A model generated the notes under the pieces. That model searched no databases, had not been told where the DNA came from, and worked only from the letters and a program-made list of their open reading frames with translations. The translations under genes were made by a program, and so were the position numbers. This document shows, in pieces, positions 1 to 9,435 of a stretch of DNA of 64,000 bases (position 1 is the first letter of the stretch; each line of letters opens with the position of its first letter). The DNA is from an uncultured Aquimarina sp. (GTDB lineage: Bacteria > Bacteroidota > Bacteroidia > Flavobacteriales > Flavobacteriaceae). The stretch covers positions 1,054,001 to 1,118,000 of the forward strand of contig NZ_CANMED010000001.1 in the NCBI RefSeq assembly GCF_947496855.1, given 5' to 3'.

Positions 1-3000
1 ATGTCTCCTACGACTCCATCATTACCTACATCTCCTGTACTATCAGTAGCCTCACCATTTACTCCTTTTAACCATCCCTGTAACGTATAGATATAATCCA
101 TACCTTGTACTTTTTTATCACCAATCAGTACTCTTGCTAATGGGCCATGCGCATAATACTCGTAGGATGCATCTTTCTCCCAAATCACTCCATCATTAGA
201 AGTTTCTACAGCCGTAATACGATTATCATCATCATAGGTATAGTTATGTATAAATTGATCCGATTTATCTTCCTGAAAAATTACTTGATGCACATTACCA
301 CTAATTAGATCATATTCATATCGAACTCTTTTTTGATTTTGATCAATGGCTACCAGTTCAGGTACTTTGTTATCGCATACCAGTTCCTTAACATTACCGT
401 GGATATCATAGTTATAGAAGATTCCGTTATCATACTCTGTATCTCCTTCTGCGTAAGAATCGTGGTATAGTACTGCCGTTACTCTGTTTCGGGTAGTGAT
501 ATCGTTATTTAAAAGGATATCTCCAGTAAAGACATTCTCTGTAAACATTCCTTCTGTACCTGGCAAGAATGTATCGTACTGTGTGCGCGTTACTTCATTT
601 CTGGGTTGATCTGTAAGATTCTGTGGAAATGATGTTTCATCTACTTCTGTAATAATAGCTCCAGTATTTACGGCTATCAACCTACCCGAATTGCTTATAG
701 CATACTGGTCACTTAGTGCCAACTCTCCGGCTTCTACAATCCTACCCAACTCATCATAATCGGTATAACTATAGTTTCCTGTAAAGCAGGTTTTATCTAC
801 TTTATTAGTTAGAGTTAATCCAGTAACGGCGCTATTTCCTGCAATACTTATATCAATATACATTGGATCGTTTGGTCTGGAATCTGGAGGAAATGCTATT
901 ATTTGTCCGTTGCGGTAAATATTGATTTTACCATCTTTACGTTCAATTTTTATACGATCATTATCATTAAACCCTTGCTGTAATGGTGTGATTGGAGAAT
1001 TAAATAGTAACGTAAACTCTTTGGATAAAAGATCTGCTTTAATACCATAATCAATCGTATCAAAAGAGTCATCTGAGTTAGCGTAGGATAATCCAACACC
1101 TAGAGTTCTTTGGACTAATCCACCCGATACCCCAATATCCAAATTAAATTCTATATATCCTTGCTCTTGGACAGACTCATTAGAAAACGCTCCATAATTA
1201 GGTGTTCCAGGTAGGGGTTGCTCTCCATTTATTACACTGATCGTTCCATTTTCAATAACCTCTAATCCATTGGTCTGTGCTAAACTTATAGCAAATACAG
1301 TTTCATTTGCCGAACAATCATATTCATACACTTGTGCTGCTTTTTGTTTCGCATTCTGAGATAAGATAATTCTACCCAATTTATCATAGGCAAAACGTGT
1401 CTCTCCTCCATCTGGAGTAGACTGCCACACCAACTGATTAAGCGAATTATATTTGTATTTGGTTTGTAGGCTATGCGAAGGAATCACATTATCTATTAAA
1501 TTTTCGTCTCTGTTTACTCCTTCTGGTGGTACCGTTTGTACTAGGTTACCTGCCTGATCATAGTAATATAATGTATATTGATATTCTTTATCCTCATAGG
1601 TTACCTCTAGCGTTTCGTTTACATTATCAATTCCTGTTGTAATGTATTCTCTTTTAAACTGATGTACCAATGCATCAAGATATGCTTGGTACGAATCGCT
1701 TTGATACGTCTCGGCCACCACAATATTAGCTTCTTCGCAATTAGTTGTATCATCGTCAGCTATTTCTATATCGATGGTAACATCCAAGGGAGCAGGAGGG
1801 CACACGCTGCTATTGTCTACTAAATATTTATTATTCACAAATTCTCTCCAAAAATAATCATCCGTAGGGTTTGCACTTTCTGCTACTCTATATGCTTTAT
1901 AAGCATTGATTACTGTATTGATCTTATCATAGCCATAGTTAAGATGGGTATTCCCAAATTCTGTTATGGTTAGGAAATTAGGATCAAATGCTGATACCAC
2001 ACCTAGTTCTGTTAAATACCTATCATAAGAAGCTACCAGATACTGAAACTTAAGGTTACAGAAATTTGTTTGTGTATAAAAGTTATCTAATAATGTATAT
2101 CCTTCAACCCTGGAAGATTCTAAGGTTTCCAGATTAATCTGCATATCACTCAAAAATTGCTCATAGTTTGCCTCACAAGGCTTTGGTGCTACGGTCTGTG
2201 GGATACAGATTTCACAAGTTGGTTTAGGTTCCGGGATGGCTGATGCAGCTGCAAAGGGTTGGTCTACATCATCATTTACAACAGCACATGGAACTCTAAA
2301 CTGCTCAAATTGACCATCTTCCAGAACCACCTTATCATTGACTATACTAGCTCGATAATATCCGAAATCTAACAAAAAACGAAAAGTATTACCTTGAGGT
2401 AAACTTCTAGTACTCTCTATTTGAAATGTAAAGTGCGGTACGCCATCAATAATGATTTGATCCTCTAAATTATTAAATGTAACTTGATGAAAATTTGGAC
2501 CAGAATAATTACTAATTGAAAATGGGAAAAAGTATTGGTTATTTATTACGATTCCTATATTAGGAGATCCAAATTCTCTTTTTGCGACATTAAAAGAAGT
2601 GATGCTTTGGTTATCAATCGCCTGCCCAAAAATACCTCGAAGTGAAGGGGTTAACTTTCCTTCTGCTTCCAGATCTACAACAGAAAAACCGCCGTTGTAA
2701 TATAAATCATATATACCTTGTTCCTCTAAATATATATTAATCTCATGTAAATCTTGCCCGATGGAAATCATTTCAGATTCAAATGAAGGACTTGTTGAGC
2801 AATCATATTGTGTATCTGTATCACAAATTATTATATATGGACTAACTAGGGCAGTTTTTATATCCCTAATGACTAATGTAGTAACTATTGTATTCTCCTG
2901 ACCAGCATCATATACAAGTAGATTATAAAATACACCACCTGAGTCCTGACTTCCTAATTGCACAAGAGAAGTAGTTTCTGCAACGAATAACTCCGATCTA

Positions 3001-6000
3001 TTAGCTAATGCTAAAAACTTATTATTGTTGATTAATATTCCAAAAGCAGGCCCCGTATCGGATGGATTAATTAATTCTACAGAAGTAATACTTGCTCCTC
3101 CCACCATATCTTCAAATACGCGGTTTAATTCTTGAGTAACCAAACCATTTGCAATCAAATCTATTTTTACCGAGGGATCTATTTGATGCCAATTATTGTT
3201 ATAAGTGGCGACTAAAATATTTAAGAATCCTGTTTCTAATTTGCTTTTATTGATCTTTATGTAATCTTCGAAACAATCGTACACTACCTCCTCTTGCGTT
3301 TTACAACAAGAATAATCTACATCTTGTGCAATGGAAGTTTCAACATACTGGCTAGTTCCAGACGTATCTGTATAATATAATTTCTGATTTCTATTACCTG
3401 TATCAGGCACAAAATATAGGCTCGTAAAATTACTTATACTTGAATTTGCTAAAAATGATGTGGTAGCAGAAAATGAAAAAATCACATTCCCATCTAAAGC
3501 AATATCATATGTATCCGAGGATTGACCTGCATATGACCACACTGCTCTTGGAGTTTCGATATCATCTTCAATAATCTCTGGTATGATACTCTTGGTATAC
3601 TCCTCTATAGTAGATAAATCAGTTGTATTATTAACCGTATTCCTCCTTCTTAATTCATTAATCAGGTTTACCAAATCATCAGCAAACTGAGCTCGATTCG
3701 TACATCCGATGGTATTATTATTGTTAATTGGATCATTATCAACCTGGTCGTCTAATACCTCGCCTATACCATCATCTTGGGTACCACATTCTCCTATCGC
3801 TACACAAGTACTACCGGTAAACACAAATTCCTTGATATCCGCTCCCATAGCCACCTGTGCTAGAATTTGGAAACCAAAAACACCTTGAGACGGACTAGAA
3901 AGTGTTTGATCATAGAACAATTGTGAAAAGTTAAGTATACGCCAACCAACTCCATCTAAGGTGTTGTAGTTATTCCAATTGTTTGTGTTACCCCAACCTA
4001 TAGTTGGTAAGTTAAGGGTAAGCAAATTACTGCACGCATTGACGATATTAGATTGTAGTTTAAGGCTGTTACCTTCTACAACACCATCAAAGTTAAGTTG
4101 AGATTGGGTATTTACTTCTCCACCAAAGGCTTCAAATAAGTCTGCATTAAGATATTGTCCTCTATAGATTCGATTACCAACAAAGGATTGTACATTACCA
4201 TCAATACCTTTTTCTGTAACAAATTTATCCAGGAAATTTTCCAAGTCACTAATTAAAGGGCATTCTCCGGTTTGTACGTAATTGAAATAATCACCATCGT
4301 CTGCGTTTTCTTCTATAATATCTCCCTCATCCTGATCAGCATTATACTGTTCATCGGCTCCTACAAATCGTTTTAGTTTTTCTTTATACAACTCAGCGTT
4401 TTGTGCATCACAAAATTGACTAGGATTAGCAGTAGCATTTGCATGATTAAAAATAGTATTTGATATGGTATAGTTACGAATCACACTGGTAATGTTAGAA
4501 CTAGCGACTCCTTTACCGATACAACCATTATAACAGCCATTTTGCAGGGCATATAAATTTCTGAAAACGGTTTTTATCTTTTCTTTTAAGCTTAAATAAC
4601 TTCCTTTATAGGTATTCCATATTTGGTTTTTTTGAGTAGCACTACCTAATGAATTCACAGAGGAAATTCCGCTAAAAGAGTTATCATCACAGGTAGTAAG
4701 CCCATCACATGTAGCTGTTAAGTAAGCGAAATGAAGCATCGTAATATTAGCACCATTATCCGTATAATCTTCGTATTTGGTTTCTAATGCGGTTTGCATA
4801 ATCCCTCTTCTCCAATTTCTTAGATTCGTATTCTGAGTCGTATTTTCGCCTAATAAAAACACATCTTCATTAAAATAAGGATCTAAATTCATTAGAGCCA
4901 AAACATCACCTGTAAGCAGATTATAATTACTATTTGTAGCTGTCTGATACGAGTTGATTTCACGTATATAACTATCAAAACCATCGCTGTCCATAGCTAC
5001 AGTTTGAGGATCTCCAGAAATTACATCATAAATGTCAACATCTGATTTGATATTACATAAAGCGGTTGCATACTCCAAATAACAATTCTCTGGATGATAG
5101 GGCAATAAAGAAACCGCCCAGTATTCTTTCCACTCACTTAAGAAATCTTCAATTTTTTCTAGATTTTGAGGGACTATCCATTCATATGGAGCTCCTGATT
5201 GGGTAGTACCTGGATTGGGTGTCACCCCTTCTTTTACTGCTGGCGTATAAGTTCCATCTTCATTCAGTACCACAACAATTTTAGAAATTACACTAGGAGA
5301 ATCCTGATATGGCTCTGCTGGAGTTCTCCAAGTAACCTTGGTACCGTTATATACTAATTTATTATCCTTATTAAAAATACTTAGTTCATCCTGAATGGCC
5401 GTTTCCTCACTACCATCTTCATCTAAAACCGGGGTTTCATTTTCATCAAACACCGTTGTAAAATCAACTGAGCCATATTGCCCAAGAGGTTTCATATCCT
5501 GCAATAAAGTGGTATTACTTACCTCACAACTTGCCCCATTATAAAAGGTAGCACAAGGTGCCTCACAAGCTTGCTTAATTAATTCCCATTCTCGTGTAAA
5601 AGTTTTGATAAATGCTGTAATTTCCGCACTATCCAGAACTTCTTCACCATTAATATCATCATTACTATCTGTCCAAGTAACCGTTACGAACCCTTCTTCG
5701 TCTTCGCTACCTGCACTAAAAGAGGTATTATAGTATTTGCCTTTTAACTCATCGACTATGTAAGCTTCAATATTCCCTAGGTTAGTTACACATTCTTCGC
5801 AAGTTGTAAAACAACTATCAAAAGTTGCAGATGGTGCAAACTGACTTGGATCTATATAACAGTTATTTAAAGGATCAGGGTCTTGTAATTTATCCCTATA
5901 ATCACTAGCATATCTATCTAAAACGTTATGATCGATTTGTAACACTTTACTAAACGTATAGGTTCCTGTATTTAATCGTACAGAAGCCGTTTTTGCTTCA

Positions 6001-8036
6001 TCTGGTGTGCGGACAACAATATTATTTCCTGTTAAGTCTTCTGTCCCTGCAGTCGTATTTATTTCTGGAAGTAATTGTTCCTCTCCACAATCATCTTTTA
6101 GGCTTATAGAAAGATCATATACAAAAGGGTAGTAATACCCTGGATTACATGCTAGCTCAAAAGATATATCTTCCTGTACGTTATACTCAAAAAGATAATC
6201 AGTTCCATCACTAGTAGCAATGATTTGTTTACCTGTTACATAGGCATCATAAATTCCAGGATATAATTCTGATTCTTGTTTTCTATTTCTATTAATAAGA
6301 TTTAACGTAAAGTCTTGATGTAAATCTACAGAACTTTCATCATCCAAACCTTCTAAAAAAGAGGGAGTTCCTCCAGTTAGCGCTGTTGCAATTGTACGCC
6401 CTTGCGGATCAATAAAACTCGTGCTTACCTGCCCATTTGGATCAATTACTATATTTTTTTTATAATGTCTAGCATTTCCAACACTAGTGCCAAATAATCT
6501 GGTTAGTTCTTCTTGTTCAGGAGTACTATAAAAATATTTCATTTCATGTTCTGAACCTAATTGATGGGTAACTCCCACTCCACTTTTTCGACTTATTCGT
6601 CCAGTATTATCAGGAGTATATTCTATCTGACTAAAAGGATAATTTTTTGCATCAGGCACATAATCCTGAAATGTGTTACTTACCGTTGGTTGCGGTCCAT
6701 AATAGTGACTTGCTCCGGAATTGTTAGACATACCATCCGTTGCATTAGCGCAATTGTCATCTACAGCTGTTCCGTTTTGCGAAACTAAACTCCAATCAAA
6801 ATCTACATGTGAATATGAAGTATCATCTGTGCTATTTTTATTGAAATCTTTATAATACCCAATATGATTATCCGCAGCAGGAACTGGTAATACTTCGATT
6901 GCTGGACGCCCTTGATTATCATAAATTACTTCTCCTACAATAGCATTATCATCACTATTAATTTTAGTAACCGTTTGTCTATTTCGTAAAGTTCCATCAA
7001 AATAACTAACTACTTCTTTCTTTTTTCCTTCTTCTGCATAACTTGCCTGAAACTGCCAGTTTTTGCGATTCTCATGAGCTGTAACCAAATAAAAACTTGG
7101 TGCCCAGTTAGAAATTTTAGTTTTCTCAGAAGTTCCCGTACTCCAATCGCCATAGTATTTTTTAGAAACATCTTCCATAAACCTTCCTACAGCACGTACA
7201 CGATACACTAGATATCCATTATCATAGATCAAAGGTATTTCATAGAAATTTTCATCTGTAGAAATACGTGTACTATTTAGTTCAAATTGTCTATTCGTAA
7301 GATCAATATCTTCAGCAGGTAAAGGATTACTAAGATCCAATCCATAATTATCAATCCATGTCCACTCTACATCATATTCTAATGCACCATCAATAGGATC
7401 CCATTTTAATTTCAAACCAACATTCGTTGTATTTTGATTATCTTTAAGTTCTTCTTTATTTACCTGAACTGCAATCGTGGACAAAGGATCATATCGTTTT
7501 GCTCTGAATCCAAGATTCATTGACACATTTTCTGGAGAAGTTGATATATTATCGGCAGCCGAATTATCTTCAATGTTTTTTGTTAAAATACTTATTACTT
7601 TTACGCTAACTCCATACTTATTATTGATGACATATTCTGATATATCAGTATACTCGGATGAAACTTTGGTTGGATTAGAAGTAACTGTAAAAACTTTATT
7701 ATGTGTAGCAGATTCTTCTAGGGATCCGTCCTGTAAGATAGGGGTAACTTGTAAGGTAATTGTATAAGAATACCAATAGAACGGAGCTTTATCAGAATCC
7801 ACAGATATCCTAACAAATGACTGAGGGTTGACTACTACTGTATTTGCATTTATTTCTGTATCAAGAGATTCGAGTACTATGCTGTTATTATTTAGCGATT
7901 CGTCAATTTGTACTGAAGAAAAAGATTGCTGAACGGTATACACTGAATCTTGCGCCGATCCTGAAAACACACAGATTAATGTAAGAAAACTTAAAATTCC
8001 TTTTTTGATGAAGTAATTGATCTTATTAGAATTCAT
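1..8036 (-). CDS. Giant RHS/YD-repeat secreted protein, C-terminus outside window
   Basis: The frame is open from an ATG at 8036 to the left edge, giving about 2678 residues without a stop. The start is followed by a Sec signal peptide ending near SGSAQ (residues 1-28). The first ~400 residues include a WTWIDNYG-type segment typical of Bacteroidota RHS proteins. A long Cys-containing middle follows. YD-type units (YYYDQAGNLVQ, FAYDKLGRI, YDELGRIVEAG, YDIHGNVKEL, YEYDLISGNV) begin near residue 2150. A lectin-like segment is inserted at about 2260-2395. The last visible residues contain DYIYTLQGWLKGVNG, the usual beginning of the RHS-associated core. In this family the core precedes a variable C-terminal effector domain, so the functional tip is missing here only because the window ends. 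RHS shells encapsulate or present toxins or adhesins; which applies here cannot be seen. It is the last gene of the leftward locus and starts 5 bases past the stop of the LolA-like gene. Confidence 0.9.
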   Translation of the reverse strand, partial: MNSNKINYFIKKGILSFLTLICVFSGSAQDSVYTVQQSFSSVQIDESLNNNSIVLESLDTEINANTVVVNPQSFVRISVDSDKAPFYWYSYTITLQVTPILQDGSLEESATHNKVFTVTSNPTKVSSEYTDISEYVINNKYGVSVKVISILTKNIEDNSAADNISTSPENVSMNLGFRAKRYDPLSTIAVQVNKEELKDNQNTTNVGLKLKWDPIDGALEYDVEWTWIDNYGLDLSNPLPAEDIDLTNRQFELNSTRISTDENFYEIPLIYDNGYLVYRVRAVGRFMEDVSKKYYGDWSTGTSEKTKISNWAPSFYLVTAHENRKNWQFQASYAEEGKKKEVVSYFDGTLRNRQTVTKINSDDNAIVGEVIYDNQGRPAIEVLPVPAADNHIGYYKDFNKNSTDDTSYSHVDFDWSLVSQNGTAVDDNCANATDGMSNNSGASHYYGPQPTVSNTFQDYVPDAKNYPFSQIEYTPDNTGRISRKSGVGVTHQLGSEHEMKYFYSTPEQEELTRLFGTSVGNARHYKKNIVIDPNGQVSTSFIDPQGRTIATALTGGTPSFLEGLDDESSVDLHQDFTLNLINRNRKQESELYPGIYDAYVTGKQIIATSDGTDYLFEYNVQEDISFELACNPGYYYPFVYDLSISLKDDCGEEQLLPEINTTAGTEDLTGNNIVVRTPDEAKTASVRLNTGTYTFSKVLQIDHNVLDRYASDYRDKLQDPDPLNNCYIDPSQFAPSATFDSCFTTCEECVTNLGNIEAYIVDELKGKYYNTSFSAGSEDEEGFVTVTWTDSNDDINGEEVLDSAEITAFIKTFTREWELIKQACEAPCATFYNGASCEVSNTTLLQDMKPLGQYGSVDFTTVFDENETPVLDEDGSEETAIQDELSIFNKDNKLVYNGTKVTWRTPAEPYQDSPSVISKIVVVLNEDGTYTPAVKEGVTPNPGTTQSGAPYEWIVPQNLEKIEDFLSEWKEYWAVSLLPYHPENCYLEYATALCNIKSDVDIYDVISGDPQTVAMDSDGFDSYIREINSYQTATNSNYNLLTGDVLALMNLDPYFNEDVFLLGENTTQNTNLRNWRRGIMQTALETKYEDYTDNGANITMLHFAYLTATCDGLTTCDDNSFSGISSVNSLGSATQKNQIWNTYKGSYLSLKEKIKTVFRNLYALQNGCYNGCIGKGVASSNITSVIRNYTISNTIFNHANATANPSQFCDAQNAELYKEKLKRFVGADEQYNADQDEGDIIEENADDGDYFNYVQTGECPLISDLENFLDKFVTEKGIDGNVQSFVGNRIYRGQYLNADLFEAFGGEVNTQSQLNFDGVVEGNSLKLQSNIVNACSNLLTLNLPTIGWGNTNNWNNYNTLDGVGWRILNFSQLFYDQTLSSPSQGVFGFQILAQVAMGADIKEFVFTGSTCVAIGECGTQDDGIGEVLDDQVDNDPINNNNTIGCTNRAQFADDLVNLINELRRRNTVNNTTDLSTIEEYTKSIIPEIIEDDIETPRAVWSYAGQSSDTYDIALDGNVIFSFSATTSFLANSSISNFTSLYFVPDTGNRNQKLYYTDTSGTSQYVETSIAQDVDYSCCKTQEEVVYDCFEDYIKINKSKLETGFLNILVATYNNNWHQIDPSVKIDLIANGLVTQELNRVFEDMVGGASITSVELINPSDTGPAFGILINNNKFLALANRSELFVAETTSLVQLGSQDSGGVFYNLLVYDAGQENTIVTTLVIRDIKTALVSPYIIICDTDTQYDCSTSPSFESEMISIGQDLHEINIYLEEQGIYDLYYNGGFSVVDLEAEGKLTPSLRGIFGQAIDNQSITSFNVAKREFGSPNIGIVINNQYFFPFSISNYSGPNFHQVTFNNLEDQIIIDGVPHFTFQIESTRSLPQGNTFRFLLDFGYYRASIVNDKVVLEDGQFEQFRVPCAVVNDDVDQPFAAASAIPEPKPTCEICIPQTVAPKPCEANYEQFLSDMQINLETLESSRVEGYTLLDNFYTQTNFCNLKFQYLVASYDRYLTELGVVSAFDPNFLTITEFGNTHLNYGYDKINTVINAYKAYRVAESANPTDDYFWREFVNNKYLVDNSSVCPPAPLDVTIDIEIADDDTTNCEEANIVVAETYQSDSYQAYLDALVHQFKREYITTGIDNVNETLEVTYEDKEYQYTLYYYDQAGNLVQTVPPEGVNRDENLIDNVIPSHSLQTKYKYNSLNQLVWQSTPDGGETRFAYDKLGRIILSQNAKQKAAQVYEYDCSANETVFAISLAQTNGLEVIENGTISVINGEQPLPGTPNYGAFSNESVQEQGYIEFNLDIGVSGGLVQRTLGVGLSYANSDDSFDTIDYGIKADLLSKEFTLLFNSPITPLQQGFNDNDRIKIERKDGKINIYRNGQIIAFPPDSRPNDPMYIDISIAGNSAVTGLTLTNKVDKTCFTGNYSYTDYDELGRIVEAGELALSDQYAISNSGRLIAVNTGAIITEVDETSFPQNLTDQPRNEVTRTQYDTFLPGTEGMFTENVFTGDILLNNDITTRNRVTAVLYHDSYAEGDTEYDNGIFYNYDIHGNVKELVCDNKVPELVAIDQNQKRVRYEYDLISGNVHQVIFQEDKSDQFIHNYTYDDDNRITAVETSNDGVIWEKDASYEYYAHGPLARVLIGDKKVQGMDYIYTLQGWLKGVNGEATDSTGDVGNDGVVGD

Positions 8037-8040
8037 ATGC

Positions 8041-8772
8041 TTATTGTCTTGTTGTATCTATAAATTGATAGTTCTTTAATTCAGGTGAAATTCTATTTCC
8101 TGTTTTTGATATTAAAACGTATAATGAGATATCGAATTTACCCGTATACAAATCATTATTTAGAGAAAAATTAGTGAATACCACTTCTAGTCTTGGATTC
8201 GTTAATCTCTCTCCACCATTTGGATTTTTTACAGGAATCTTTGAAGAAAAAAATAATGTTTGCTTCTTAATACTGTAATCATTTTTATTTATTATTAAAA
8301 AAGCTTTACCATACGGAGATTGAGAAACAGGAGGTGCCATCATTTCTATCTTGTACACAGATCCTTTTTCTTTAATTATCGCGCTATCAAAGTTTTGAAA
8401 AAGAATTTCGAGGTTTAATCCTGCCATCTTTTTATCTTTAGCTTTCATCATACCAAACATTACCGCTTTTTCATCATGATTGATTCTTACATAATGCTTC
8501 TCCGTCTGCAAACTCTCGGTATGATGTATTTTAGAATAAAAATTCTCGTTATTTCTTACCATAACTCCGGCATAGGATTCTAATACAGAACTACCTTCAT
8601 ATCCATCATATAATGTATAATCAACATTTACATTATATTGAGATTGCTTTTCATAAGCGTCTTTTACTTTCTGGATTATGACTTTTGCCTTATCCAGATC
8701 TGAATCTTGTGCATTTACTATTCCAAAAAGGAAAAAGCTACACCACAAAAGCATCCAATTATTATTTTTCAT
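8041..8772 (-). CDS. Secreted LolA-like (lipoprotein-carrier fold) protein
   Basis: This 243-residue protein has a clear signal peptide (hydrophobic residues 6-18, cleavage near VNAQ). The mature part opens with DLDKAKVIIQKVKDAYEKQSQYNVNVDY, then alternating beta-strand segments, which resembles the LolA/outer-membrane lipoprotein sorting fold. That assignment is by pattern only. It lies between the jelly-roll/YD gene (3-base gap) and the giant RHS gene (4-base gap), so the three are almost certainly co-transcribed. A periplasmic carrier or chaperone for the RHS polypeptide is a reasonable inference. No catalytic residues are apparent. Confidence 0.7.
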   Translation of the reverse strand: MKNNNWMLLWCSFFLFGIVNAQDSDLDKAKVIIQKVKDAYEKQSQYNVNVDYTLYDGYEGSSVLESYAGVMVRNNENFYSKIHHTESLQTEKHYVRINHDEKAVMFGMMKAKDKKMAGLNLEILFQNFDSAIIKEKGSVYKIEMMAPPVSQSPYGKAFLIINKNDYSIKKQTLFFSSKIPVKNPNGGERLTNPRLEVVFTNFSLNNDLYTGKFDISLYVLISKTGNRISPELKNYQFIDTTRQ

Positions 8773-8775
8773 CTA

Positions 8776-9405
8776 TTACTGTTGTGTAGTTAATTTAGAA
8801 TTCCCTGATCTAGTTTCCTGGATGGTATACACTCCTTTTTCAGTTTCTTTTTTAACACGAACTAAACCACCTTCCTGATCATATTCATAATAAGTCGCAT
8901 AATTATTTTCATCCAATTCTGCCATTAATCTTTGCGTGTCATTATCATAAACAAAAGACTTCATATTACCATTAAATGGATATATCCGGATATCATCAAA
9001 ATAGGTGTCAATCCCAAATCCTACTCCTTTTAGACCTATTTTGATAGCAACTGCATCTTGTGGAATTTCAAAAATTCCGATAACACGTTGCCAACCATCA
9101 ATAATATCTCCAGAAGGATAAAAAGTATAATCTGCATCTCCTTCAATAGGGATCTGATCGTCATTGAATAATTGATTAGGTCCAAAATCTATTATTATAC
9201 CGCTACTGGTATATGATACCACCTGCTGTGGTCGATCTTCTTTTAACCATCCACTAACTACATATTTCTCTCCAGGTATTGGTTTAAATGAAGTATAGGT
9301 CGGTACTGAAACATCAAGAACTAAAACTGGATCTTTCTGAGCTCGGGATATATATGTTCCTATAATTATAAAAACAAAGACTATATATTTTTTACACACT
9401 ATCAT
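8776..9405 (-). CDS. Small secreted jelly-roll plus YD-motif protein of the RHS locus
   Basis: The 209-residue product has a signal peptide (residues 5-22, ending SRAQ). A beta-sandwich-like segment at about 28-145 contains YVVSGWLKED and IDTYFDDIRIYPF; the latter resembles carbohydrate-binding jelly-roll modules. The tail has MKSFVYDNDTQRLMAELD and YYEYDQEGGLVRVKKETEKG, which are YD-repeat-like. Small proteins of this type recur beside giant RHS-like genes in Bacteroidota. The tail looks like a detached RHS end, so it may dock with, or descend from, the neighbouring 2055-residue protein. It lies 30 bases after that gene and 3 bases before the LolA-like gene. No enzymatic function is evident. 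Confidence 0.75.
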   Translation of the reverse strand: MIVCKKYIVFVFIIIGTYISRAQKDPVLVLDVSVPTYTSFKPIPGEKYVVSGWLKEDRPQQVVSYTSSGIIIDFGPNQLFNDDQIPIEGDADYTFYPSGDIIDGWQRVIGIFEIPQDAVAIKIGLKGVGFGIDTYFDDIRIYPFNGNMKSFVYDNDTQRLMAELDENNYATYYEYDQEGGLVRVKKETEKGVYTIQETRSGNSKLTTQQ

Positions 9406-9435
9406 ATGCTTATTTTTTATGAAATATTTTTATAA

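Noticed and set aside
6561..7767. Plus-strand frames opposite the RHS gene
   Set aside because: They are antisense shadows of a long frame with a clear protein signature on the minus strand.
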